Assembly (NCBI GenBank): GCA_964446585.1
Contig: CAYUPI010000079.1
Coordinates: 1 to 23,479 of the forward strand
Length of the DNA: 23,479 bases
Direction: 5' to 3'
Origin: CAYUPI01 sp964446585
GTDB lineage: Bacteria; Verrucomicrobiota; Verrucomicrobiia; Limisphaerales; UBA8199
Shown: one piece after another, positions 1 to 6,397 of the stretch
Numbering within the stretch: the stretch's first letter is position 1
How the letters are laid out: every line of letters begins with the position of its first letter
The notes under the pieces: model-generated
The model's database searches: none
Told to the model about the DNA's origin: nothing
What the model saw: only the letters and a program-made list of their open reading frames with translations
Program-made: the position numbers and the translations under genes

Positions 1-39
1 CGTACACTAGCCATATAGCTAGTTACATGCAAGGCATTT

Positions 40-130
40 TTTTCACAGCTTCTCAGTGGTGCCGGGCCAGAGACGTGCAGATGCTAACAGACTGCCTGCC
101 CCGGCATCCACTGAAGCACGCTCGTTAGAT
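40..130 (-). other. attC recombination site (distal end of visible array)
   Basis: Read on the minus strand, the site opens with ATCTAAC (130-124), a perfect RYYYAAC R'' box. Two complementary arms follow: GCTTCAGTGG-A-TGCCGGG on one side and CCCGGCA-CCACTGAGAAGC on the other, differing only by short bulges as expected of the extrahelical bases that set attC polarity. The other end should be GTTRRRY, but the best match is GTGAAAA (46-40), so this box is degenerate. The length of 91 bp matches the other two sites. The stop codon TAA of the neighbouring cassette gene lies inside the R'' box. The degenerate outer box may mark the array end. Confidence 0.8.
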
Positions 131-619
131 GAGGGATAAAATGGCTTTTGCTGGTTCACGGATCGTACATAGGCGCGCTCGGTCTGAGTGCACAAACACC
201 CGAACGTCTTCGAGGCTGTTGAAGCTCTCAAGGAAGGGCATTGCAACGCGGGAGACGACTTGCAATATCTGGGGAAGCGAGTTCGCATGCGAAATGGTGG
301 GATCGGTGAAATCGCAAACGCGCTCAAAATCCGCTCGGTTGTCAACCAAACGCTGGAGTCGGACCGAAACCGCACAATCTTCAATTTGCGGATGCGTCGC
401 TCGGCAGCGAAGAGGCCGAACCATGTCCCAGACTGTTGGATCTTGCACCCCGTCCAATGCGCGGAGCGCGATACCCAAACGGAACCAAACCTTGTTCCGG
501 CTCACAGTTGGTGCGAGCTCCAAAACCCGGATGAGCTCACGGGAATGGGAGTACCATGTCATATCACGCCGCTGGTAGCCTTTCTCGCTGAGCATTTGCC
601 GTAACGAATCGAAGAGCAT
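125..619 (-). CDS. Integron cassette gene, hypothetical protein (possibly DUF4304-like)
   Basis: A 164-residue soluble protein without signal peptide or membrane segment. I chose the ATG at 619 because GAGGA sits 7 bases upstream on the minus strand. Longer starts at 661 and 697 have no ribosome binding site, and the latter lies inside the preceding attC. The N-terminal part (a short helix, then EKGYQRRDMTWYSH, then a VWFRLGIAL strand) resembles the DUF4304 layout of a GF/Y-x-R-R turn followed by a W/F-rich strand, but the match is by eye and weak. The stop codon lies in the R'' box of the downstream attC, typical of a compact cassette. Its function is unknown. Confidence 0.7.
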   Translation of the reverse strand: MLFDSLRQMLSEKGYQRRDMTWYSHSRELIRVLELAPTVSRNKVWFRLGIALRALDGVQDPTVWDMVRPLRCRATHPQIEDCAVSVRLQRLVDNRADFERVCDFTDPTISHANSLPQILQVVSRVAMPFLESFNSLEDVRVFVHSDRARLCTIREPAKAILSLI

Positions 620-664
620 TCGGATGTCCTCGGTTCTGAATCGTGATCGGTGCGGAAGCATACC

Positions 665-757
665 ATCTAACGTTCGTGCTGAGGCAGGGCCGGCCAAGGA
701 CGTACAGCATGGCGCAAAGAGGCAATCCGGCCCTGGCCTCCGGCACGCTCGTTAGAC
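665..757 (-). other. attC recombination site between first and second cassettes
   Basis: Best site of the three. On the minus strand it starts with GTCTAAC (757-751), a perfect RYYYAAC box, and ends with GTTAGAT (671-665), a perfect GTTRRRY box. The arms GTGCCGGAGGCCAGGGCCGG and CCGGCCCTGCCTCAGCAC pair with a few unpaired bases, giving the imperfect stem used by integron integrases on the folded single strand. Length is 93 bp. The cassette gene to its right ends 10 bases before the site, and the gene to its left begins 46 bases after it. Confidence 0.92.
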
Positions 758-767
758 CATCGGCATC

Positions 768-1172
768 TCACTGCGGCCTCTTTACCAAGTGGGCTAATTT
801 CTCATCGGGAGTGCCATCAATCAGAATTGCCGTCGGCCTCTGCTCCGGGATTTCAGGCGAATCTGGAAGCGACCGTGTAGCTGCCGCATCCCCGCCCCAA
901 CGGACAAAAAGAGCCGCGAGACAGCCCAAAAGGGCCGAGTAAATGACGGCGCCGATGAGCGACCCCGTGAGTAACAGAGGAATGAGATTACCGTCGTTTC
1001 CGCGAAAGCGGGGCTCGAGCAAATTGATCACTGGCTCATAGATGATCATCCAACGCCCTCCAAAAAAAATCAGGAGAACTTGTAGAATCAGCGAAAGTAC
1101 AAATACCATTGCGAACCAATAGAGCATATAGCACTTCAGCCCGGCGGCTGTCTCACGGAGAAAGCTCATCAT
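768..1172 (-). CDS. Integron cassette gene, small two-span membrane protein
   Basis: About 134 residues if the ATG at 1172 is used; a TTG at 1190 would add six residues, and neither has a clear ribosome binding site. Two hydrophobic segments are visible. The first contains YWFAMVFVLSLILQVLLIFF near the N-terminus. The second is LIPLLLTGSLIGAVIYSALL after a charged PRFRGNDGN loop. A hydrophilic tail rich in proline and acidic residues follows. No family is recognised. Small membrane proteins of unknown role are common cassette cargo. It lies between two attC sites and shares their minus-strand orientation. Confidence 0.7.
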   Translation of the reverse strand: MMSFLRETAAGLKCYMLYWFAMVFVLSLILQVLLIFFGGRWMIIYEPVINLLEPRFRGNDGNLIPLLLTGSLIGAVIYSALLGCLAALFVRWGGDAAATRSLPDSPEIPEQRPTAILIDGTPDEKLAHLVKRPQ

Positions 1173-1234
1173 CGAGGCGGGTGTTGTCAAGCGGCCAGCC
1201 GCATTTCCCGGGCGGGAAGGAGGTTCTCATTCCG

Positions 1235-1324
1235 GTCTAACGCACAGTGCAGCCGCGCCGGGCCAAATGCGACAGAAAACAAGTGTGACGGCCGCCCGGC
1301 GTCGGCTGCCACGAATCGTTAGCC
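1235..1324 (-). other. attC recombination site between second and third cassettes
   Basis: On the minus strand the right end reads GGCTAAC (1324-1318), one mismatch from RYYYAAC. The left end reads GTTAGAC (1241-1235), a perfect GTTRRRY. The arms GTGGCAGCCG-A-CGCCGGGC and GCCCGGCG-CGGCTGC-AC pair with single unpaired bases. Length is 90 bp. The adjacent cassette gene stops 9 bases before the R'' end. Confidence 0.9.
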
Positions 1325-1333
1325 TCCATCCGC

Positions 1334-1738
1334 TCAATCATAAATCATGATTCCCATGTGCTCGACAACTCTACCATCTCTGACAATCGCGAAGCCGCTC
1401 TCGCCGCCACGACGGTCTGCCGTTGCATATGTCCGATAATCCCATATTTCATCCCCTGTGCGCGATCGACCTAAAAACGAATCGAACTTGGAACCGAGCC
1501 GCTGCCGCCGCTGCGACAAAATCGCCAACTCAAGTCGGGCGTCCTCGTTACTGGCGGAATGCATCTGTGCCGCATGCATGGCTCGATCAATGTGGTCGAA
1601 GAGGATGTGCCGCGCTTCGTCGGGTGTAATCCGCCTCTCTAGCGCATTCGCAACGCGAACGGTTTCGTCGTGCGAATCGTGCTGCGACTTACATCCGACG
1701 AGCAGAACTGCGCATATGATGGCGAAGCAAAGGCGCAT
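1334..1738 (-). CDS. Integron cassette gene, hypothetical lipoprotein
   Basis: A 134-residue protein opening with a lipoprotein signal: basic start, hydrophobic core CFAIICAVL, and lipobox LVGC with the acylated cysteine at residue 16. The mature part is charged, contains a helical stretch (RRITPDEARHILFDHIDRAM), and ends with a strand-like SGFAIVRDGRVVEHMGIMIY. No family is recognised. It should be exported and anchored in a membrane. It is the cassette nearest the integrase remnant, so by the usual polarity of integrons it would be the most recently acquired cassette and nearest the Pc promoter. No clear ribosome binding site precedes the ATG. Confidence 0.72.
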   Translation of the reverse strand: MRLCFAIICAVLLVGCKSQHDSHDETVRVANALERRITPDEARHILFDHIDRAMHAAQMHSASNEDARLELAILSQRRQRLGSKFDSFLGRSRTGDEIWDYRTYATADRRGGESGFAIVRDGRVVEHMGIMIYD

Positions 1739-1744
1739 GGAGCT

Positions 1745-2216
1745 AGAGGCTAGACCTTATGGCTGACGGTGGCACGTCGGCCGTGGGTTGGCGAAGGGTT
1801 GAAAAAGGCGGTGTGGTTGCCGTTCATTGTTACGCGGGTTGCCGGGTGGGCAGAGCCGCAAGAACGTCCTCTCACGCGGCGGGGTATGCGTTCTGATTCA
1901 TCATGTGAATGCGAACTGACAACCACACCATGAAACCTATTACACTCTATCTCGGTCTCGATGTCCACAAGGAGTCCATCACCATCGCCGTCGCCCAGGG
2001 CGAACCCAAAGGCGAGATCCGCCTCTTCGGCACCATCACCAACTCGATCCACGCTTTGGAGCGCGCCTTGCTCCGCATCCGCAAAGCTCACGGCGGCGCC
2101 CCCGTGCAGGTCGCCTACGAGGCCGGCCCCTGCGGCTTTGGCATCGCCCGCCGCCTCCAACAACTGGCGGTGCCCTGCTTGGTGGCCGCCCCTTCCCTCA
2201 TCCCCAAACAAGCCGC
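1745..2216 (+). mobile_element. IS110-family insertion sequence remnant (5' part)
   Basis: The coding part (1930 to about 2216) encodes the N-terminal DEDD nuclease domain of an IS110/IS1111-type transposase: LGLDVHK with the first catalytic Asp, YEAGP with the Glu, and VAAPSLIPK, which normally leads into the second and third Asp of the domain. The frame then switches to integron-integrase sequence, so the rest of the element is missing. The roughly 180 bases before the ATG contain no gene and several GC-rich inverted segments. In IS110-group elements this is where the left end and bridge RNA lie. The left boundary is a guess, placed where the cassette array ends. Confidence 0.55.
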
Positions 2217-2433
2217 CGTCAAGCAGGCCGCAGCGCGGGCTGGCATTCCGAAGCGGGTTTCGCCGCACACTTTCAGGCACACCTTCGCAAGTCACTTGCT
2301 CCTTGCGAACTACGACCTCCAAACCATCCAGCGGCTGCTGGGGCACGGCGATATCAAGACGACCATGATCTACCTGCAAACCGTTCCAAGCATCACTTTG
2401 AAGGAGGCCGAAAGCCCCCTGGACTGTCTGTGA
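1930..2433 (+). CDS. Chimeric IS110 transposase / integron integrase fusion protein
   Basis: One uninterrupted frame of 167 residues from the ATG at 1930, a typical IS110 start (MKPITLYLGLDVHKES); an in-frame ATG at 1909 would add seven residues. Residues about 1-96 are the IS110 DEDD N-terminal domain (Asp in LDVHK, Glu in YEAGP). From about residue 100 the sequence is the C-terminal end of an integron-type tyrosine recombinase: AGIPKRV, then PHTFRHTFASHLL with the H-x-x-R pair, LLGHGDIKTTMIY with the His and nucleophilic Tyr, and a terminal SPLD. Both halves are incomplete: the transposase lacks its later Asp residues and C-terminal domain, and the integrase lacks box I Arg and its DNA-binding domain. 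Neither activity is expected. Its strand, divergent from the cassettes, fits an intI position. Confidence 0.85.
   Translation: MKPITLYLGLDVHKESITIAVAQGEPKGEIRLFGTITNSIHALERALLRIRKAHGGAPVQVAYEAGPCGFGIARRLQQLAVPCLVAAPSLIPKQAAVKQAAARAGIPKRVSPHTFRHTFASHLLLANYDLQTIQRLLGHGDIKTTMIYLQTVPSITLKEAESPLDCL
2216..2433 (+). pseudogene. intI: Integron integrase gene, 3' remnant
   Basis: This part of the chimeric frame matches the end of integron integrases: the box II HTFRH, GH and MIY signatures in correct order and spacing, and the ESPLD-type C-terminus characteristic of IntI. The N-terminal SAM-like domain, box I arginine and the IntI-specific insertion are absent. Orientation away from the minus-strand cassettes is the classical integron layout, so this is probably the array's own integrase cut at its 5' side together with attI. 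Confidence 0.75.
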
Positions 2434-2920
2434 CCCCTCCCCCTTCCAGCCTGATACGGCCTCCAGAGTCATTGGGTATTCGGCGAGGAGCCTCCCGCCC
2501 AGCACCCACTTCATTTCACCTTTCTCCTCTCAGCCTTTAGCATTTCACCCTTTCCCCCGTCACGCCGCCGCCTTCGCCGGAACCGCCACAATCCTCGACC
2601 CTGCCAGCAGCGGCACCGCCGACTCAGCTCTCGTCTTCTCCTGCGTGCGCTCCTTGGCCGCCTCGGCCTCTCGCCGCGCCGACGCGTCCCGCCGGGCAAG
2701 CGTCAGTCCTCACCCTTTCAACATTGGTGCTACTTTGCAACCCCGGTCCGGTGCGCCATTGCTCTTGACACTACGCGGCGTGTTAGCCGCCGTCGCACTT
2801 GCCGCGCATACAACGTCCCGCGCTGAGCCGGAAATCGTTGGCCATAAGTTGTTGAAAAAGTAAGGAAACGTGCTCTGTCAACTTGATCCACGTCAGGAAA
2901 AGTCACAGGCTGCTGACCTC
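2434..2920. other. Gene-poor junction with decayed coding remnants
   Basis: No complete gene is supported. On the minus strand an open stretch (about 2705 to stop TGA at 2560) reads as a charged Arg/Glu/Lys helix ending in GSRIVAVPAK and alanines, without a start; it looks like the tail of a lost gene but no family is recognised. Pyrimidine-rich words TTTCACC(T/C)TT at 2516 and 2545, and CACCCTTTC at 2713, resemble a single arm of the simple-sequence repeats seen elsewhere in the window. A GTTAGCC at 2782 lacks any attC partner. Confidence 0.4.
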
Positions 2921-3394
2921 ATGACCAGCAATGCCAAGACTGTGGCGGAATATCTCCGCGCGCTGCCCGAGGAGCGCCGCCAGGCGATCGGCGCCGTACG
3001 GAATGTGATTCTGGCGAACCTGCCCGAAGGCTATGCCGAGTGCATCCAGTATGGCATGATCGGCTACGTCGTTCCCCACAGCCTTTATCCTGCCGGATAC
3101 CACTGCAAGCCGAGCGAGCCGCTGCCCTTCGCCGCGCTTGGCTCGCAGAAAAACCATATGGCCCTTTATCTCATGTGCGCTTACGGCGATCCGAAAACGA
3201 ACGAGTGGTTCCGCAAGGCCTATGCGGCGACCGGCAAGAAGCTCGACATGGGCAAGAGCTGCGTCCGATTCAAGAAGCTGGAGGACCTGCCGCTCGACGT
3301 GATCGGGCAGGTCATCGCCCGCGTCCCGGTCAAGAACTACATCGAGCGAGTGGAGAAAGTCCTGGCGCAGCCGCGCCCAAAGCGCAAAAAGTGA
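2921..3394 (+). CDS. DUF1801 (YdhG-like) domain protein
   Basis: A 157-residue soluble protein. The order of motifs is that of the DUF1801/YdhG family: an N-terminal helix TVAEYLRALPEERRQAIGAV, then a LPEGYAECIQYGMIGYVVP segment, a FAALGSQKNHMALYLM strand pair, and a C-terminal half with GKSCVRFKKLEDLP before the last helix. Family members are small alpha-beta proteins; some Gram-positive relatives are described as iron chaperones, but that role should not be transferred here. I chose the ATG at 2921 because the domain begins there; an upstream start at 2870 adds residues without family resemblance. It ends in a basic KRKK tail. Confidence 0.85.
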   Translation: MTSNAKTVAEYLRALPEERRQAIGAVRNVILANLPEGYAECIQYGMIGYVVPHSLYPAGYHCKPSEPLPFAALGSQKNHMALYLMCAYGDPKTNEWFRKAYAATGKKLDMGKSCVRFKKLEDLPLDVIGQVIARVPVKNYIERVEKVLAQPRPKRKK

Positions 3395-3412
3395 TCGGTT
3401 CGCGATCGACCC

Positions 3413-3540
3413 TCACGACATCTTTTTCTTCGCCGCTTCGGGGATCTCTACCTTGGTCTTGCCGACGTCTTTGATTTCAATCGTGGTTGTGCCGTCAATG
3501 TCCCGGTCATTTCCATTGAAGGTGATGGTGCCAAATCGTA
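3413..3540 (-). pseudogene. C-terminal fragment of a truncated minus-strand gene
   Basis: A minus-strand frame ending in TGA at 3415-3413 reads as a believable protein end: FGTITFNGNDRDIDG, then TTTIEIKDVGKTKVEIPEAA and a lysine-rich tail. The alternating strand pattern and the closing KVEIPEAAKK resemble the last strands of LolA/LppX-like or outer-membrane lipoprotein-type folds, but this is only a resemblance. It has no start codon and is cut at about 3540, right against a hairpin terminator, so the rest of the gene has been lost. Confidence 0.5.
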
Positions 3541-3570
3541 CAAACAGAAAGGCCGGGTTTTATCCCGGCC
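3541..3570 (-). terminator. Intrinsic terminator, minus strand
   Basis: GGCCGGG (3551-3557) and CCCGGCC (3564-3570) form a perfect 7-bp GC stem with a six-base loop. On the minus strand it is followed by TTTCTGTTTG, a U-rich run fitting an intrinsic terminator. On the plus strand there is no U-run. It lies upstream of the gene fragment at 3413-3540, so it may belong to rearranged DNA. Confidence 0.55.
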
Positions 3571-3668
3571 TCTCCGACACATTCTACAATGAGAACTAAA
3601 TTTTTTCCGATGGCACACGAACCACCGTCAACACGTGTGTAAGATACCTGATGCGCGCTTTCCGGCCA

Positions 3669-3686
3669 GTCACCAGTACTGGTGAC
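3669..3686. repeat. Perfect 18-bp palindrome beside the transposon insertion site
   Basis: GTCACCAGTACTGGTGAC is an exact 18-bp dyad, ending two bases before the left target duplication of the IS1595-family element. It could be an operator-like site or a structure preferred as target. Confidence 0.6.
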
Positions 3687-3777
3687 AGATAGCCTCGGGA
3701 TTATATATTTGACACACCCACTTTGTTTTAGGCAGTTTCCTATGAACGACTCAAACCGAACTGGCGAAAGGTTACCT

Positions 3778-4569
3778 GTGACTATTGCGATTGGAATGCT
3801 CTGCAAGGATTCAATCCATTTGGTCAGCGACAGTCAAACAACACACGGCAATGTCAAATCAATGACGGCCAATAAGGTGAGCACAATAAAAATGGCTGAT
3901 GCGGAAGTTCTGATAGCGCAAGCAGGCCATGTTGATCACGCGAGCAAGGCATTGCAGGCTCTTGAACGGGTGGCTACCGGAAAACAACTTACAGATTTTC
4001 AAACATTCGCTGCATTCATGCAGGACGCTTTACTGGAGGTAAGGATCGAGATCAGGCGGCAGCGTTTTAATTGCAGTGCGGAAGATTTACAGGATTATTT
4101 CTGGAAAGCAGAAGCCGATTGCGAACTAATTGCCGCTCATTACTTCAATGGAGTACCTTATATTTACCAAGCGTCTCTTAGCAACGGCGTTGCCGCTAAA
4201 GTGGCAGGCGGAAACGGGTCTGCGTATTACACAGCAGCGGGAACAGGGGCAGACCTCGCATTTTATTTATTGGAAGAATTCGCCCGCCCCGATATGAGTT
4301 TCAACTCCTGCCTAGCGACACTTATTTACACCGTGGGGGAGATAAAGAAGCATGATACGTATTGTGCGGGCCAAACGCGATTTGGGTGGATCGGCAACGA
4401 CAACAATGGGGGACTCTTGAGGCAGGAAATTGTTGATGACATCGCCTCTAAGATTGAAAAGTATAACGACCATGCGCGTGAGGGACGCAACAAGCAGATT
4501 ACAGAGATGCTTGAATCCGTGGCGTCTGAATGGGCAAACAGGTACAAACAGAAAATCAAAAGCGAATAA
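3778..4569 (+). CDS. Proteasome-type Ntn hydrolase (transposon passenger)
   Basis: I place the start at GTG 3778, preceded by GAAAGG with six bases between; an ATG at 3742 would add twelve residues. From that GTG the protein begins Met-Thr-Ile-Ala-Ile-Gly, so removing Met exposes Thr1. Counting from it, Asp is at 17 (LVSDSQ) and Lys at 32, close to the Thr1/Asp17/Lys33 catalytic set of proteasome beta subunits and HslV. The CKD-S-I-x-L-x-SDS pattern is that of the family. At 263 residues it is somewhat long. Gly-rich GNGSAYYTAAGTGADLA later in the chain also fits the fold. It is probably a cytoplasmic threonine peptidase; substrate unknown. The next gene starts four bases after its stop, suggesting one transcript. 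Confidence 0.8.
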   Translation: MTIAIGMLCKDSIHLVSDSQTTHGNVKSMTANKVSTIKMADAEVLIAQAGHVDHASKALQALERVATGKQLTDFQTFAAFMQDALLEVRIEIRRQRFNCSAEDLQDYFWKAEADCELIAAHYFNGVPYIYQASLSNGVAAKVAGGNGSAYYTAAGTGADLAFYLLEEFARPDMSFNSCLATLIYTVGEIKKHDTYCAGQTRFGWIGNDNNGGLLRQEIVDDIASKIEKYNDHAREGRNKQITEMLESVASEWANRYKQKIKSE

Positions 4570-4573
4570 CCTT

Positions 4574-4891
4574 ATGAAAAACATACTTCTCTTGCTGCTT
4601 TTTGCCTCGGCTATTTGTGGCTGCGGCACAACTTCTGCAACGCTCTCGCGGCTCTCCGTTGGAATGTCCAAAGAAGAAGTGATCCGAATCATGGGTCAGC
4701 CGCACACCACAGCGGCAAAGGGACAAGAGGAGTATCTAAGCTACAACCTGGATGTGGAAAACCTAGGCGGAAAAAGGGAGTATTTCGTTAAGTTAGTGAG
4801 CGGCAGGGTTGAGTCATTCGGACAAAAAGGCGATTTCGATACGACCATCGGAACCAAGAAACGAGAAGAAATTACGATTAAGCACGAATAG
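4574..4891 (+). CDS. BamE/SmpA-like lipoprotein (transposon passenger)
   Basis: A 105-residue protein with a short lipoprotein signal: MKN, hydrophobic ILLLLLFASA, then ICGC with the likely acylated Cys at 17. The mature part holds the LSVGMSKEEVIRIMGQP signature of the SmpA/OmlA/BamE-like fold (GM-x-KEEV-x-x-x-x-G-x-P), followed by a tyrosine-bearing strand and YFVKLVSGRVESF. BamE belongs to the outer-membrane assembly machine, but many short lipoproteins share the fold without that role, so only the fold is claimed. The ATG is four bases after the Ntn hydrolase stop. Confidence 0.75.
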   Translation: MKNILLLLLFASAICGCGTTSATLSRLSVGMSKEEVIRIMGQPHTTAAKGQEEYLSYNLDVENLGGKREYFVKLVSGRVESFGQKGDFDTTIGTKKREEITIKHE

Positions 4892-4906
4892 AAATCTCCT
4901 GTAAAA

Positions 4907-5182
4907 GTGAACAAATTCAGCCGAAGCGATCTTGCAAAAGCGACTCAATCAGTCCTTGAGCGCATGATGAAAGCTGGTTGGATTTCCGGCATTGCTCACA
5001 ACGAAAGGGGGCTGATCATAGAGTGGACCGAGCCGGGCGGCGGTGCGACTAAGCAGTTCAGGACTATTTTCGATCAGCTTGGCGATCCAATGTCCGCTAT
5101 CGAACTGGCTGCTTTTCTCAGCATTCTTGACACGATGTCTCCTGGTGGCACCAGCGAGGCGGAGTCTGCAAGAATCAAATAA
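4907..5182 (+). CDS. Small hypothetical protein (transposon passenger)
   Basis: A 91-residue soluble protein starting at GTG 4907, 15 bases after the lipoprotein stop and in the same direction. It has a helical N-terminus (SRSDLAKATQSVLERMMKAG), a two-strand part with GLIIEWTEPGGG, and a second helix with IELAAFLSILDTM. No family is recognised. It is the last plus-strand gene before the convergent transposase transcript. Confidence 0.6.
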   Translation: MNKFSRSDLAKATQSVLERMMKAGWISGIAHNERGLIIEWTEPGGGATKQFRTIFDQLGDPMSAIELAAFLSILDTMSPGGTSEAESARIK

Positions 5183-5223
5183 TTCCTCGAAATAGCACAT
5201 GTAGCGAACAGTAATCATCTGCT

Positions 5224-5469
5224 TTACGTTTTAGTTCCTCTTTTGCGCTGTGGCGGTGTATTCAGCATCCTCCGCACCGCATCCTCAAATTTCACGCCAG
5301 AAAGATTTAGCGGCTTGACTCGCAGCTTAACTTTGTGGTTCGGTCTTTTTTGCACGGTATCGCTTTCGTCCGATGCGACACCGTAAGACTCCTTCCTTAA
5401 CCAGTCAATCAGATTGCGAAAACAGTTTGGAGATTCAGGCCGCTTGCCGATAAGTGAGCCTCCGTCCTT
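5224..5469 (-). CDS. Open frame overlapping and following the transposase gene
   Basis: A minus-strand frame runs from after a TAG at 5472-5470 to TAA at 5226-5224, overlapping the transposase 3' end in the +1 frame. It reads as a credible basic peptide: NLIDWLRKESYGVASDESDT, then KVKLRVKPLNLSGVKFEDAV, and a closing RMLNTPPQRKRGTKT. There is no ATG or good GTG/TTG start. Expression might use a non-standard start or a +1 shift near the transposase stop (GCC TGA A). IS-linked short genes with a FED-A-x-R motif seem familiar to me, but I cannot verify this. Confidence 0.4.
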   Translation of the reverse strand, partial: KDGGSLIGKRPESPNCFRNLIDWLRKESYGVASDESDTVQKRPNHKVKLRVKPLNLSGVKFEDAVRRMLNTPPQRKRGTKT

Positions 5470-6397
5470 CTACTGCTTTAATCGCAGCAACGGTGCGCTC
5501 GCCATCGCTCACTTTCCTGTTGTTCCACCTGAACGCGAATTCATCCACGTATTTCGGCAAGTGCTCCCGGCTGACATGGTGCCAGGAACCAACAACGCCG
5601 CGCTTTAGCAGGCTGAAAAAACTTTCGCAGGTGTTGACGTGCGCGACTGCGCCATCGGCCATTTTCAAAGCGTATTCCTTGGCACTGTGGTTGACAACAT
5701 GGTGCGCTTTGTAAGCCTTCAAGGTGCCGCGTAACGCGCCAGAATCGTCAGTGTTCACAACTGCGCCCTTGTCCACGTAATCGGCTATGCAGCGGCCAAG
5801 ATTCTTTTGAGAAACATTAGCTACAACCTGCGTGCGGACCTCGCCCTGCCTTTCAACAAGTGCCACAACCGGCGTTTTGCGTTTGCTCCGCGTCTGCATC
5901 TCGCCCTTGCCGCCGACAAAAGTTTCGTCAACTTCAACAACTCCCTTCAGGCGTTTCCCGCCTGACATTCTCGGCCCCATAGCGTATCGAATACGATGAG
6001 CCATGAACCACGCTGTTTTGTAAGTAATGCCAAGCATGCGGTGCAATTGGTGGGCGCTCACGGCTTTCTTGCTTGAGCACATAATAAAGAGCGCCATCAG
6101 CCATTTGCTGATTGAGATATGGCTGTCCTCGAATATGGTGCCGACTGTAACGGTGAACTGCTGTCGGCAGGCCGCGCACTTGTAAAGCCCTCTGCGCGTG
6201 CTGCTGCCCGGCTTGGGAACGATTTTGTACACGTCCCGGCACTCGCTCTTGGCTCTCTTACAGTGTGGGCATTCCGGCCCATTCGGCCAGCGCAATGACT
6301 CAAGTAATTCTCGCGCTTTGTCGGGCTCCGAGTATTCTTGAGCCAGCGTAATGAGATTGATTTCTTCGGCATCAAATTCCCCCGGCTTGTTTTTCAT
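5435..6397 (-). CDS. IS1595-family (ISXO2-like) transposase
   Basis: A 320-residue transposase of usual length. Residues 43-77 form a zinc ribbon (CPHC at 43-46, CAAC at 74-77). The catalytic domain shows Asp157 in VEVDETFVGG, Asp217 in VNTDDSG, Asn255 in HVNTCESF and Lys265, the DDN(E)K arrangement of IS1595. The end FRWNNRK-x-SDGER is also typical. The ATG at 6397 lies about 25 bases inside the right inverted repeat and has a modest AGG ten bases upstream. The frame is intact, so the element may be active. It is convergent with the passenger genes. Confidence 0.95.
   Translation of the reverse strand: MKNKPGEFDAEEINLITLAQEYSEPDKARELLESLRWPNGPECPHCKRAKSECRDVYKIVPKPGSSTRRGLYKCAACRQQFTVTVGTIFEDSHISISKWLMALFIMCSSKKAVSAHQLHRMLGITYKTAWFMAHRIRYAMGPRMSGGKRLKGVVEVDETFVGGKGEMQTRSKRKTPVVALVERQGEVRTQVVANVSQKNLGRCIADYVDKGAVVNTDDSGALRGTLKAYKAHHVVNHSAKEYALKMADGAVAHVNTCESFFSLLKRGVVGSWHHVSREHLPKYVDEFAFRWNNRKVSDGERTVAAIKAVEGRRLTYRQAA

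Noticed and set aside
2782..2788. GTTAGCC resembling an attC/attI core site
   Set aside because: No RYYYAAC partner and only a small local hairpin; no attC-like arms.
2645..2863. Plus-strand 72-codon frame with a hydrophobic stretch
   Set aside because: The first part is antisense to a better minus-strand remnant and no ribosome binding site or family is seen.
3507..3806. Minus-strand 99-codon frame across the transposon left end
   Set aside because: It crosses the inverted repeat and the terminator hairpin, and is in a different frame from the believable C-terminal fragment.
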